From Ciona intestinalis (lineage: Eukaryota > Chordata > Ascidiacea > Phlebobranchia > Cionidae), in assembly GCF_000224145.3 (NCBI RefSeq), contig NC_020167.2, positions 2,743,611 through 2,807,610 of the forward strand: 64,000 bases of DNA, read 5' to 3'. Positions 1 through 12,300 of the stretch are shown in pieces. The stretch's first letter is position 1; every line of letters begins with the position of its first letter. The notes beneath the pieces are model-generated. The model was not told the DNA's origin and did not search any database. It worked only from the letters and a program-made list of their open reading frames with translations. Made by a program: the position numbers and the translations under genes.

Positions 1-127
1 ACCATATAGTATCTTACGAAACTAAGTTAGAATTTCGCATAACCAACATTAAAACTACATAGTGTAAGAATATAACAAGAATGAGAACCATTTATCATGT
101 AAATCAAACGTGCTTTGGCTTTTTCAG

Positions 128-1224
128 GATGATAACGCCACAACTGAAATAAAAGTAGTGATAACACGTGCTGTCTCAATGAACTCGAAGGCATTGAACG
201 CTCATGGAATTCTTTATACGTAAGTTTTTTTTGCTGGGAAAGACGCTTTAACTAACAAATATTCTAGTTCATATAGTTTTTCTAGTGTGATCTAGTCCAT
301 ATTTTTTACAGCAAATTTAATGTTCATGTCGAAACTGCGTGCAGTTACATGTTGGCATGATGATGGTACAGGGGACAAATATATAAACGGAAGTTTTCTG
401 AAAACTGGTAGAAATGAATTATAAGAATTGATTAACGCCGCTAAGTCACGATTGAACATTAAATCCTACAGCGATATTTTGATTAACTTAGTTATAATTT
501 TTTACATTTAGTTATGTTCCGGGAGCATCGAAAGATTTCAGAAAGCTTCAACTTCCTGCTGATGTAAGAAAGTCTGGAATTCCTGGACCAGAGGTGAGCT
601 GCATAGTAGGGTGGGGTAAAATGGGACATGTTTTTATTCTTTTTTCTCTTCCCATTTGGAATTAAACAAAGAAACCGTAGCCACGCACTAATCTAAAAGA
701 GTACTGTTAATTATTAAAATCCGATCAGTAAATGTGGGTTCTCGGTTTTATTTTTTTTATCCCAGAGTACTATAAGTTACGATAAAAAATTAGCGGAAGT
801 TTTTTTTACATGTTAGGACCACGTCGGTGATACTGAACAAGAAATTCTTGGGACATACCACGAAAAAGCTCCAAATACGAAAAAAACTCTGACCGACTCC
901 GAGCACGCGTTAGTCTTTGAAACAACTATTGTGCCACCCACTTTGCCGGACAACAAACTTGAAAACTCGGACTCGAAGTGTTTTGAATTTCTGACATCCC
1001 AAAAATCCTGTGCGTTCATGGCAGATCAGAATGCTTCCCGCCAGGATGAACAACCCAGCCTCCCTTATGAAAATGAACAATTTTTCGAAACCGCCTTACC
1101 GAAGGAATTTGCAGCCCTATGCGTCGCCTCCTTGCGGTTGTTTGTGGTCAGGACCGAAACGGTGATGACGAGCAATGGTTTCAAGGTTGGTGTTGTGCAG
1201 CTGTTTGTTGTCTGTTGTATTTAA
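128..1224 (+). CDS. 3' part of an unrecognised gene (three exons seen)
   Basis: Three exons join in frame: 128-219, 512-593 and 817-1224, each with an AG acceptor and, for the first two, a GT donor; the phases (2, then 0) agree. The 5' part lies outside the window. The last 193 residues begin DDNATTEIKVVITRAVSMNS, include YVPGASKDFRKLQLPAD, continue through a hydrophilic stretch rich in Glu, Asp and Ser, and end with a hydrophobic Val/Cys-rich tail (QLFVVCCI) before TAA. I do not recognise the family. The tail follows a possible donor after the codons for SNGFK, so the true C-terminus could be spliced elsewhere, although no later exon was found. A MITE lies in the intron between exons two and three. 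Confidence 0.6.
604..774 (+). repeat. MITE copy 1 (TAGTAGGGTGGGG family)
   Basis: It starts TAGTAGGGTGGGGTAAAATG and ends in GAGTACTATA, with the family core (CAAAGAAACCGTA, then GATCAG) between. It lies in the intron before the last exon of the 5' partial gene. The right end is degraded, so this is an old copy. Confidence 0.75.
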
Positions 1225-1274
1225 TACTTTTCTAACTATCCGTGATAACAGGTCAAATTATTAAGTTAGGCTAT

Positions 1275-1360
1275 ATGTCGTCTAATGTTACATACTGTCT
1301 GTCCTCCTGTACAGAGGATATGGTTTCGAGCCTCGACGTTGCCATTATTGTGGGCGTATA
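1275..1360 (+). repeat. SINE-head remnant
   Basis: The string GAGCCTCGACGTTGCCATTA followed by TTGTGGGCG matches the head (box B side) of the tRNA-like SINE seen complete at 61526-61854. The upstream part differs from that copy and is shared with a second remnant near 3265, so this may be a sub-family. No tail is visible. Confidence 0.4.
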
Positions 1361-1549
1361 TGACTAGAACAGACTTAAAGGGGATCGACAATTTATTTTA
1401 AAAGTGGTACTTATACGGGTTATCCCAGTGGTCAGCCATACAAAAAATATACAGAATAGTCACCCACAAAGTCAGGTATGCGGTAACTTATAAATTGGCA
1501 CAGGTTGTATATGAAATGCCCGGTCTCTCGCCAGGCGAGGATAAATATA

Positions 1550-1746
1550 TAGCAGGGTAGAGAAGATGGGACATCTTTTCGTTTTATTTTCTCGTCCTAT
1601 TTAGTAGTAAACGAAGAACATTCAAAGAATTATAAAACCGTATCCTTACGACTCCCATAGACCGAGTTAATTGTTTAAAACACGATCAGGATATTTGGAC
1701 ATCAGGTGCTAAAACTAAAAGTGTCCCATCTTTCCCCGCCCCAATA
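1550..1746 (+). repeat. MITE copy 2
   Basis: The left end is AGCAGGGTAGAGAAGATGGG and the right end GTGTCCCATCTTTCCCC, an inverted pair. The core reads GTAGTAAACGAAGAACATTC, close to the family consensus. It lies in the spacer between two convergent genes. Confidence 0.85.
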
Positions 1747-2435
1747 TATTACCTTCATTCACTGTCCAATATATTTGACAGAGAGTTGACAGTCTTACGA
1801 TCAACCGAACGCCGCTGTTTACATACGGAGAGGATAGTAAACAACAAAAGAAATAAGAAACCAAGTTGCTACATTATGAAATTTATTATATTACCGATAA
1901 AGGGGCTGATACAGCGGTTTAACGTCACTTAAAACAAACCACAGCGGTATACGTGTAGTAATGGAAAACCATAACACATGAGTTAAAGAAAGTGCTATAT
2001 CACGCAAATTTTAAAACATATATTAAATTACTTTTTTACATATAAGTTCTTCAGTTACATTAACACAACACAGCTGGTAAAGTAGTTAATCTCGTTTTAG
2101 CGTTTATTATGAACTGTTTTGACTTAAATCATTGCTATATTAATTTCTTTTGTATGCGGTAGTTTACTCTACAGACTCAATGTGATCAGTATTCACATTA
2201 GACAAATATGCTGAATATAACACAAGCACATCAACATCATTAGTTCAGGTATCAACAAAACCACCATGCTTTTACATTGAAATCATTCACAAGTCACACA
2301 GCACACAAAAACAAAAGTGCTTTAATGTAGTTTTGGAAAATATAGTTGAAGAACAGTTTTACATATTCATAACATCATATTAATATAAGGCAAACAAAAG
2401 AAAAAGGGACCAACAAAAAAGCATTAATTGATTTA

Positions 2436-5339
2436 CTATTCGCCTTTAGCTGATTTTTCGGGCACCTCCTCTGGAAAAACCTGTTTGAGTGGTGTCAACC
2501 CAAAGTACATGATATGCCGCTGGTAGTTCTTACTTGCACGAAACTGACCATCGGTGTTGTGGAGTCTGTCAAGAATACCAAGCACCCCATAGCACTGGTT
2601 GAATCTGAAACATGAATGATAATTGTTTTCCAGCGCTGTGGCATAGTTGTAAGCGTGCACTGTCTCCAACTTAGAAGCTGCGTGTTCAAGGCTCGCTGCT
2701 GCCACCAGTGTGGGTGATCTTAGGCAAGGCACTTAATGGCAGTTGACACAACAGTAATCACTAATGGGTTGTCTAAACTATCAACTATATAGGAAAAACA
2801 AATGCCCTCTTATGTAGTAACTTGAAAGTGAGCGTCTTCCCGCCATGCGCCAATAAAGCAAATTACATTTATTCATTTATAATGTACTAAACTAACTTCA
2901 CTATTAAAATATTTTTAAAAGTAACAAATACTGGCGTGGCTGCTAAATTCATAAAATATAATTAATGATAAAGAGCTCACAAAAAACGACTCACTTGAGG
3001 TGATGGTAGTCGTGTTGCTCAGCTGATGGAAAGCTAGGGAAGTGATAACCACTGTGTGAGTTTGAGGTGTTCAGCAATGCCATTGCCATCCATAACCACA
3101 TAGTAGAAACATGGCAACCAACTAAAAGTGGACCACAGAATACAGGGATGTGGTTTGAAAGCTGGGGTGGAAAAACAAGATTCACCAAGATATTATTTGC
3201 ATTGTGTTGTCAGAATAAGTTATTGTTTTGATATAAGAAGATGGCATGAACTTTCTTCTGTTCTATACCATCTAATGTTACATATTGTCCATTTGCCTTT
3301 ATACCAGAGATATGTTTTTGAGGCTTGTCGCTGCCACCATTGTGGGCTACTGGGCCTATATGTATACTTTGTAATTTTTCAGTTCTTGGACAGTTCTGCA
3401 TTTCTTGTTTAAGATTAGTTGGATGACATATGGAGGTTGTTTATTTATTTTATTTAAAATTTATGATACTTACAATGTTTTCAATAGGATGGGAATACAG
3501 TCCGACGATGCCAATAGGAGCCGTCCATTCATGATGAACTTTGTGAACGTGTTTATATAATTTTGGGTGGTGCAGCAACCTAATAACACAACATACTTTC
3601 GGTTGGTGGCAAAACTAACAAGTAGACTAATGTACACTATTTTAGTATTTGCTAAACAAAATTGGGATAATATTAGGTTTTCTTCTTGCCAATTAGTATA
3701 AAAAGATTTCATTATCCCATTTTCATAGTAATTTAAAGTTTAAAAATACATACACAGTTATTTGACAGCGATTGAACAAGCCAGTAGCTACACTGACAGC
3801 TGGATTAAGTTAAAACCATAACATAACAAAGGAAACGATTTTCCATTGCTGCTGTTCAAAGAACTGAGTATCAGTTTGACTGGCACATCTTAGTAATTGT
3901 TATATTGTACATCGTACTATTGTTTATGGGTTGTCAATTGAATCAAGATCAAACAAACACTGACCTGTGACTGTAGTAGAACAAAACTTCCTCCACCAAC
4001 ACACAAGCAACAAGATGTAGAAGGACACACTGAAACGTGGGCAGTTCTGGACCACAGGACACTCCACGCCATAAAAACAGAGGGTAGCAGAGGTAAAGAA
4101 AGGCACCACCCATCACTTCATTCAGCACCACAACTAAAATGCCCTTTTTGACCTTCTTTATATCAACCTATGTATTAAGTCAACGTATGTATTAAGTCAA
4201 TCTAATATCGAATCAACAAACATAGGTACAAGGTGTAGCAGAGATTGCATCAGTCTTATGGGCTTAGTGTGTTGACATTTACATGACAGAAAAGTGTAAG
4301 AGAGAGTTTATTAGTCTTATACATGGGCCTACCTGTTGACATTTATGAAATTAATGTTTGGTCATGGTATGACATTAATGTTTGGTATGGTCATGACACA
4401 TTACTTACTGGAACATTCTTATCTTCTTGTATTTTGTAGGCCTGTAAAAATTTCGGTCGACCAGTAATATCCACAAAAAGGAGAAAAATATTGTAACTCC
4501 AGAATGAAACCAACGTCACAATTGCAGTACCTATAAGTATCATTATTAAAAAAGTGAGAAGAAAGGAAAAGAAAGTATTTTTAACAATAAGGGATTTTAC
4601 TCATTTATATTAGTAAAGCCAATGATAAAAATCATTTCATTTGAAAAAAAAGCGAAACACATTACACTACCCACCTCCAAAGAAAAGAGATTTTTCACTT
4701 GCGAACATACTTATAAATGAAAGCCACACTGTTTGCCAAAAGTTGTGTGAGACTCCCCAAATATGTTGTAGGTGCCTGAGGTAAAGAAAACATATATTAG
4801 TTGATGTTATATCAGTTGATATATTAGTTTTTTTTTCAATTTGTTTGTGCAATTGCAATTATTAAAAAAATGCAGATTTAAATCTAGGAAAATATAATAA
4901 ACCAATTGAATATATGTATTTAAAAATCATTACCAAGATAGAAAACGTGAATTAACTTACCAAGTTAATGAATTTCTAGCAGCAGCCAGCAGTAATATAG
5001 ATGTTCCAACAATAAAAACTGCAGATTTCACTGAAGATCCAAAATTTCTCATCTAAAAAAGACAAAAGGAAACTGAATGTTTAGGCGCTTTAAAATACCA
5101 AGCATTTTAATTATCGACAAATACACGGGATTAAACAACTTGTAGTTATATTGATAATTTAAAACCCTGTATGCTAAGACCAACTACCTCCTATAGGTAC
5201 ATTCGTAAACAATACTCAAGACCTTGGCAGCATTGAACTTTTGCAAATTGCGGAAGCAATTAGCTTAAATGCCAAGTATTATAAAAGAACATAAATTTAC
5301 CTGAGAAGACAGAGTTGTGGGCCTAGTACGCACGTCCAT
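2436..5339 (-). CDS. FAXDC2-like fatty acid hydroxylase domain protein
   Basis: The eight exons on the minus strand are 5301-5339, 4961-5052, 4675-4775, 4409-4530, 3965-4167, 3474-3579, 2995-3161 and 2436-2604. They total 999 nt, 332 aa plus stop, about the usual length for FAXDC2 (C5orf4). This is a membrane di-iron enzyme of the sterol desaturase/fatty acid hydroxylase superfamily, expected in the ER; its vertebrate substrate is not firmly settled. The iron-binding histidine clusters are all present: HRLLHH at about 185-190, HKVHH at 198-202 and HDYHH at 271-275. Family signatures EEVLFYYSHRLLHHP, HHEWTAPIG and FNQCYGVLGILDRLH are clear. Several hydrophobic segments precede the first cluster (for example VFIVGTSILLLAAA). 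The start ATG gives MDVRTRPTTLSSQ and is followed by a good donor. No key residue is missing, so the gene looks functional. Assignment to FAXDC2 rather than a sterol desaturase rests on the QCYGVLGILDRLH and C-terminal motifs. Confidence 0.93.
2631..2885 (+). repeat. Degenerate tRNA-derived SINE, intron 7 of the FAXDC2-like gene
   Basis: A box-B-like GTGTTCAAGGCTCG leads into CTGCTGCCACC, then AATCACTAATGGGTTGTCTA, and the copy ends in a TTTATTCATTTAT tail. The order matches the 61526-61854 copy in reverse, so this one runs head to tail on the plus strand. It is well diverged, therefore older. Confidence 0.65.
3265..3365 (+). repeat. SINE-head remnant in the FAXDC2-like gene
   Basis: It carries TCTAATGTTACATATTGTCC and later GAGGCTTGTCGCTGCCACCA, the same order as the remnant at 1275. 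It lies in intron 6 of the FAXDC2-like gene. Confidence 0.4.
4161..4200. repeat. Short direct repeat next to a splice acceptor
   Basis: Two copies of TATGTATTAAGTCAA stand end to end just upstream (in gene direction) of the FAXDC2-like exon that begins at 4167. They are probably slippage products in the intron. Confidence 0.6.
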
Positions 5340-5474
5340 TTTAAATGAATACAACGTTCTACTGGGATGTCCGCTGGTTATATCTGCGCTTACTGCTGTA
5401 AGTGAATCAACGCTAACAACTCTTTCGTTTTTGTTCACTGCTATGCTAGGTTTGTTTACATTTTGAAGAACCTT

Positions 5475-5525
5475 TGATTGGTCTATTATGATTGGTTAGT
5501 TTCGCACGTGCTTCGTGACGTCATG
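5475..5525 (-). promoter_or_regulatory. Putative promoter of the FAXDC2-like gene
   Basis: About 140-185 bp upstream of the start codon lie two ATTGG boxes (inverted CCAAT, 5477-5481 and 5491-5495), a CACGTG E-box (5505-5510) and a perfect palindromic CRE, TGACGTCA (5516-5523). All fall within 50 bp. CCAAT plus CRE spacing of this kind is typical of TATA-less promoters. Function is inferred from the motifs only. Confidence 0.45.
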
Positions 5526-8500
5526 GGGCGTGATATTTATTTATTAGATTGAATTAGCACATGACGTTGCTAGTTCGGTTCAAAACACTGTTATGTAATA
5601 CTTCATTGCGGGTATTGCATAAAATTGCGCTTTAGTGAATATCCTTTAACGGTTTAGGCGTAATCTAAACTAGATTTCTATCGATATTTGGCATCCTGGG
5701 TTTTCCCACGCTATTTTATGGAGGATAAATACATATTATGTACGCCTCAGGTGTTACACCGAGTTAGAAACCAAAGCTGCAGGCCTATCGTTTAACATGA
5801 AGTTTGTGTAGTATCTTGAAGTAACCTTTAACTAAATGTACATTAAATACAGCCGCACCACAACAAGTGCGCTGAGCATGATAAGAAAACAAAGAAATTT
5901 TTTTTAAGTAAATAACAAACGAGCGGTTTTAATTGTAAAAACACGATCAGGAAATACGGTGTATACAATCTTATCCACAGTACAATATTCCGACCATAAG
6001 CAACACTATTAATTGACAGTATACAAGGACTTTTCCGTCAAAGAAAGATGCAGTAGTACAGCGCCTAAACAAAAGCGCTTAATTCGTTTAAACCAAAATT
6101 TGATAACGCCAAATTTATGGCCCTTTTGTTTTTCTTTGCAACGGTTGAGGTGTCGGTGGGAAAGCTTTGTTAACTTTCATGTTCATTGAGTCACTTTCAG
6201 AGAGGAGTGTTTGTTGTGTCTACAAAATACGATGACTTATTTCAGATATATGATGTTGCCTCGAATATTATTGTTCGTCTATCGCAAATAGAATTTATAA
6301 CGCAAACCGCAAATAATAAAATATTGCAGAGTATTTATTACTTTGAATTTTTCCCAAGCTGTTTAAACGGGTATATCCCATAAGTTCTACAGCAAACTTA
6401 ACGTTTATACTGAATAGGGTCTTGTCAATTAGACGTCAGACCGTCTAGGGAATGGTAAATCCACACGTAGACTATTAAGCTGCAATATTACATAGGTAAA
6501 ATTTGTTACGCTAGGTTTGTGTCTACTGGGGCGCTTCGTACATCAAACAGGTAGCGATTGATCCAGGGTTGTTATTACGTCACCTGGGACCAGTTATTGT
6601 TGTTGACTAGTATGAGCAGTCTCGGAGCATCGAATTGGCTGTGGCCATCAACCAATTGCCTACGGTGACCACACTAAACTTCAGTTTATATCCGCAGGAG
6701 TATTGTAACGCGGTAATAGGATCGGTCGTGTACAGCGCGTGTCTGACGCGAAACTTGTCGTGGATCAGTGTTTAATGTACAAGCTGTCGCTCGCGAAAGC
6801 GCGTGCTCATATAATTCTTCATAAACAAACGGAAGAGTTAGGGTTGCATGAAAGTTCAGTGAAGAAATGGTGTATAAAATCGACGCCAGTTGATCTTTTT
6901 AGTCAGTGCGAGAAGTTTTCGACGCACGCTTCAATGATTTCGGTCTTGTTACTTCTTTTGCAGAAGTGGCATAAAGCGGCGTAAGGCGAGGAATTTAGCC
7001 CGAAGACAAACGTGGCGCCGAAGTTGAAACCTTCTTGATTTGCTTCGTTGGTTTGTTCTCTTGCTTCGCCTATAGTGGTCACAGTCGAGCGCACACGCGC
7101 TTGCTTTCTAAAGGCGCTGATTAGGCTTGCTTTTCTGTCGCCTGCACTTTAGAGCAGTTGGTGTTACGACAGTGCACAGTGGCTAAGACGTTGGTTATAT
7201 TATACCGCGCGAGGGGTTTAGAGTATTAGTTTTGCCACACAAGCTGTTTATGGAGTTGGCTGACTGGTGGTTTCAGCCAGGAGCGATGATATAGTTAGCA
7301 AACAACACATCCAAAGTCATATCGCTTATGAACTAAGTAAATCTTGACGAACTAGGCGGGTACATCGTTTTGGATTATCACAGATCAGAAACACATGTGT
7401 AAGAAACAGAGTCTCTTTAAGTTAGCCTAGTTTGCATGGCAAAGGATGTTCTATTACATATGCTTGCGAGTAAATACTTTGTCGGAATTTTAATGCGAAT
7501 CGAGAAACGCCCTTTGACGTCACGTGTTTCACTTAAGACATATCTCCAGCAAGGCGTCTTAAGTTGCAGTTCATGATATTTTACGCATGTTACAGTTTCC
7601 AAGCATTAAAAGAAGGTTTCCCGCACTTTTCTTAGGTTTCTTTTTACCGAAGTTATTTAGTGCTTAAAAGAATCTAACGTTACAAAGATCTAAGTGATTC
7701 AAAGCTAGAATAAACAAAGTTGATTGTTATAGCCACGTGAGTGTGTGGTGCTGATTTCAAGTTTTTCTGATTACGTGACTCGACGCGCTGTAGTCTATGG
7801 GGTCGGGATAGACTCTTTAAAATTAAATATGCAGTGAATCGATCTCAGCATAGTCTTAAGTCATTGTATAAGGCGACTGATATATAATACAAAACCTTAA
7901 TCAATAAATTCGTGCTATAAAGTTTCAATTTTCAAATGCTATTTTTCTAATTTAGGCAAGGGGCCAGTTTATTTTAATATTTTGCAGAAGTAATATGTCC
8001 TCTTCAGCGAATGTTGACGTCCGAAAACGTTTGAATATATTTTTTAATTACAGGCGTTGTCTTAGACCGAGTTAGATTATCATGACTGTTTACCGTTTAT
8101 ACATGCGCTTACCATTTTAAACTGAAAATTCCCCACTTTGCAAAACCCGAATAAAAAGCACGACAACACGATTTATTCAGTTTATGTAACCAATATAGTA
8201 TGGAGGGGTAGAATGAGACATGTTTTCATCTTCTGTTTTCGTTTTATTTGGTAGTAAACAAAGATCTTTCAAAGAATCACATAACCGCTTCCTCGCGACT
8301 CAAAAAAACTATATTAATGTTCCAAAACACGATTAGGAAATATTGGATTTGGGCGCTAACGCTATCCCAAATTACCCCACAGTGCTATACATACAGTTAA
8401 AGTAACATTATTATATTCTTTTCAAATAAAACAATCCTATATAAAACCGCTTCGCTTGCAATGCAAATTAACTCGCTTCAGTAGCGTTGAATGAAAACTG

Positions 8501-9357
8501 ATCGGTTGGCTTCGCAGTTAAGCCGTTGCAGTGTTTTGCAGAATGGCCTCTTGACACGTGACGTTGAACTCCGTTCCCCCGTGTGAATTGCGCTGACATC
8601 AAAACGGAAATTATTTGCTCATGTTGCCGCTCTCGACCGTTTACCGCCTACACCACACCGATCCTTGGCTTACTATGTTTGGGTATTCGTAATCACTCCA
8701 GTGTAAGGCATAGCTTGTACAGCTGTTATTGGTCGCTTTGCGTTGTTTGTTGTTTGGGTTTTATACTACAGAGATTTAGGAGTTGCTGGACAGAAATGTT
8801 TCAGCTGAGATTGCAGTTAGTCAAAAGTATAGAGATAGACCACTGTGTTTGTGTTATTTAACTTGTCTAATTATACTTTTTGTGTAAAGCTTGTTGTTTG
8901 CATTGCACCTCACAGTCATTTGCACTTTAGCTTTTTAGACGTAGTTTCCAGTAAACACGTTGGTAACACCACGATTTCATGACCACATGCATTCGCTGCA
9001 GAGACGCTCAAGTCGATGTCGCTTAACCTAAACATTAAATGCATGCGGTGAATTAATTTAAAATGACGTAAGGGACACGGTTACGTCATTTTGATGCAGT
9101 GGCCTTGGCTGATCTTTAATCATTTTGCAGCAGACAATTTTATAGAGCGTACACATAGGCCTAATGGATGCATATTTTGAAAAGGCACGAGTATTCTATT
9201 ACTTGACATGTTATTATATCGAAAGCCATCATTCTTATAACATATTCACCAAAGTGTAGTTGTTTCCTTGCAGTTTTTCGCGTTAAGTTGTGTTTTAATT
9301 AAGAAAATCAACAAAGTGTTTCCGTTTGTATTGCACTGAAATCAACAACTTTCAAAC
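5526..9357. other. Intergenic region between divergent genes
   Basis: This is the spacer between the FAXDC2-like promoter and the beta-thymosin gene start. Short open frames here lack splice support or recognisable motifs. One MITE is present (8196-8389). The remainder shows no gene I can support and is probably regulatory. Confidence 0.5.
8196..8389 (+). repeat. MITE copy 3
   Basis: It runs from TAGTATGGAGGGGTAGAATG to ACCCCACAGTGCTATA. It belongs to the sub-type whose right end reads CCCACAGTGC rather than CCCACCCTAC. It lies about 1 kb upstream of the thymosin gene. Confidence 0.8.
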
Positions 9358-12300
9358 ATGGGAAGCCTGTTCTCCAAAAACAAGGGAAAGAATGAAGGTA
9401 ATTCAAGTTATAGCTTACTGTTGTGATTACCCGATAAATTAAGAGTAATTGGTCGTTAATGTATTTCATCAGATATATTTTGTTGGGTGCTATCTTATAA
9501 ATGAAAACAAACGAATGCAGTAACTAACTTAATATGTACCATACACGAAATTACTTTATCCTTTAAATTTTGTTAATATATTTTTTGTGTCGTTCAATTT
9601 AAACTTTGTTTATAATGTATTGAAATCCATTTTAATTTCGGTTTGCAAAAGGGACCGTTTTGACAGTGTGTTTTTTTGGGAGCTATCTGCTTCTGTAATT
9701 ATCCCCCTTGAAAGGGCGATTAACATACATGTGTGGGCGAAACATGTAATGCTGTTTACCTTCTCTGAAAGTACGAGGTGTAATTTATAAGTTGCATTGT
9801 TGAAATTGCTCAAATATTTGAAAATGATTACAACAATTATAATACCGTTTGCGTTCTGTTGTTACTGGCAGCCGCCGGGAGGAAAAGAAATGCAAATTTG
9901 ATGATCTAATGCATATTATTGTTGTGCGCAATGATACATGATCACATTTGGTAAATGTATGTTGTTAACTATAAAACAAATAATATTCGAGTTAGTGATC
10001 CAATGGCTTGTATGTGACAGTTGTATAGTAGGGTGGGGGAAGATGGGACACCTATTCGTTCTATTTTCTCGTCCCATTTGGTAGTAAACACGAAACATTC
10101 AAAGAATTACACAACCGTATCCTCACGACGCCCAAAGACCGTTGTTAATTGTTTAAAACACGATCCGGATATTTAGATATTATGTGCTAAACGTGTCCCA
10201 TCTTCCCCTACCCTACTATATATAGTACTATGAGGTAAGATGGAGCATCTTTAGCACAAAATATCCGAATATCCTAATCGTTAAACAATTAAGAACGGCC
10301 TATCAGAGTCGTAAGGATGCGGTTTTATAATTCTTTGAATGTTCTTTGTTTACTACTAAATGGGACGCGAAAAGAAATGAAAAGGTGTTCCGTCTTCCTC
10401 CAGCCTACTATAAATTTAATTATATTGCAAAATTGAGAAATTTGTGTTAGTTTACGACGCCGTTAATTAAGCAACTATAACAACCGTGATAAACAAACTA
10501 CTTTTTCGTTAAGGCATTTGTATTTGAAATGTGTTCTATAAATAGTTCTAACTGGTTGCTTACACGGGCTGCTCACGTACAAGCTTTAACTGTAGACTTT
10601 TCAGACATATAGACCTGCTTCACGTTGTTGCTTAATAGCAACAAACCTAACAAGTGGCGTTTACGTTTACAGACGATATTGATTTAAGCATCACTTCAGA
10701 ACAACTCGACAGACGCACATGTGTTGCGTCATGACCTACTCAATAATGTATTGGCTTGGTTATGGTTGCGCTACATATCCTTATAAAAAGACTCATAGGA
10801 CCTTGTAACGTCTAATAATCTGCTAAATTTACGCAATATTGCTGCCAGGCAGTTTATACGATTTTTGTATGGTCTTGTCTCTTTTACTTTACTTCAGGCG
10901 TCAATGGCCCGACAGGGAAAGTAAAAAAAACTCGGTAAGCGACGGAAAGAACAGACAAGTACGTGACAGCGTACACATCTATCAAGATATAACTTCTGTA
11001 GTATAAAATAGGTTACCGTACGATTTACTGTGTCTATCTACCCTCAGCATAGGTCTTATAAAAAAATCAAAACTTACGACGTTGAAGTTAAAATCGGAAT
11101 AAGTTAATTTTGATTAATAAGGAAATTTGGTTCCGGTAGGTGGCGATAGCGACTTGTATTTTCTTTGTATTCCAAAATCGTTCAACTGATTTAACATACG
11201 CAACGAAGTATATTGCGAGCAAAGTAATTAAAAAAAACAAATTTAAAACAAAAATCAAGCAGATTTGCGGACAAAAACTTTGTTTTAAATGAGCACGTTC
11301 AATTTTGTACGTTTTTGCTGGCCCTTCGGCCAACACCCACATAAAAAAAGAAGTAAATTCGATTCCCCCGCGCACACACTCAAAAAGAAAGTTGTAAACA
11401 GAACAAATTAAAATAAACCTGTTCATGCAAAATATTTTATTAAGTTGACTTAAAAGTAAAAGTTGTATTTAATTATTGCCATTAAACCAGTTTTCTTTAT
11501 TACCACTTTCGTTTCATAGTGTTTTATTTGTTAAATGTTGCAATAAAACTGTAATGTGGGTTTGATTGCGCACTTGTCGGACTTTCAAAATAAAATCCGC
11601 ATGATTGATTGTGCAATGCTTTTCGTTGAACTGAAGCATATTAAACCAGTTAATTTTAACTGTTTGCAAATATGCGTGCAGCGTTCGTTGAAGCCTGAAC
11701 ATTAACGACCTTAGATCTCTTCGATCATTGAGTTTCGTTTGAAAACGGAAGCGGTCAAAAGTCTGTTCATTGTATTTCGGTGATAATGAATTTCCGTATT
11801 TTTAGTTCATAGGAGCAATGTTCTATTTTTGTGACATGCTATGGAGCTGGAACGCGGTTCGGTGGCCGTGACGTATATACGAAAGTAACGTAACGCGAGA
11901 CAGATCTCGTATTTGCCCAAACTAGGCGAGTCTGCGCCGACAGTTAGAATGTGCCTCAAACGCGCTTCGCCATATGTGGCAATAAAGCTTTCTGTGATGC
12001 TACAATCGCTATGTGGTTACGCTTCATTGATGCTGGTTAATGTATTTGATAAGCAGGTTCGGAGAAAACGCCGAACAAGGATTTAAGTCACTCCTAATAA
12101 ATTCGATGTATTCGAATACTTCGCCAGTTCTGGCGGTTTTGTTTTTATGTGCGGACCGTGCGATTTTCGCATATCAGAGTGAAGGCGTAACAAAACAATT
12201 TATTCGAGTCGCAGATTTGTTTAAACTGTGTTTCTGAATTTATTCTTAACCGAATCTATTTTTAACAATTCCGAGGCACGCATACTGTAACCGTATAACG

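Larger units (their letters stand above)
1225..2435. other. Intergenic stretch, convergent gene ends
   Basis: This lies between the 3' end of the plus-strand partial gene and the 3' end of the minus-strand FAXDC2-like gene. It holds a SINE-head remnant and one MITE. A TTTATT at 2103-2108 (AATAAA on the minus strand) is a plausible polyadenylation signal for the FAXDC2-like gene. I see no coding exon. Confidence 0.5.

Noticed and set aside
11088-11426. 112-codon minus-strand frame with two hydrophobic segments in thymosin intron 1
   Set aside because: AT-rich sequence easily gives Phe/Ile/Leu runs; no signal, splice site or family motif supports it.
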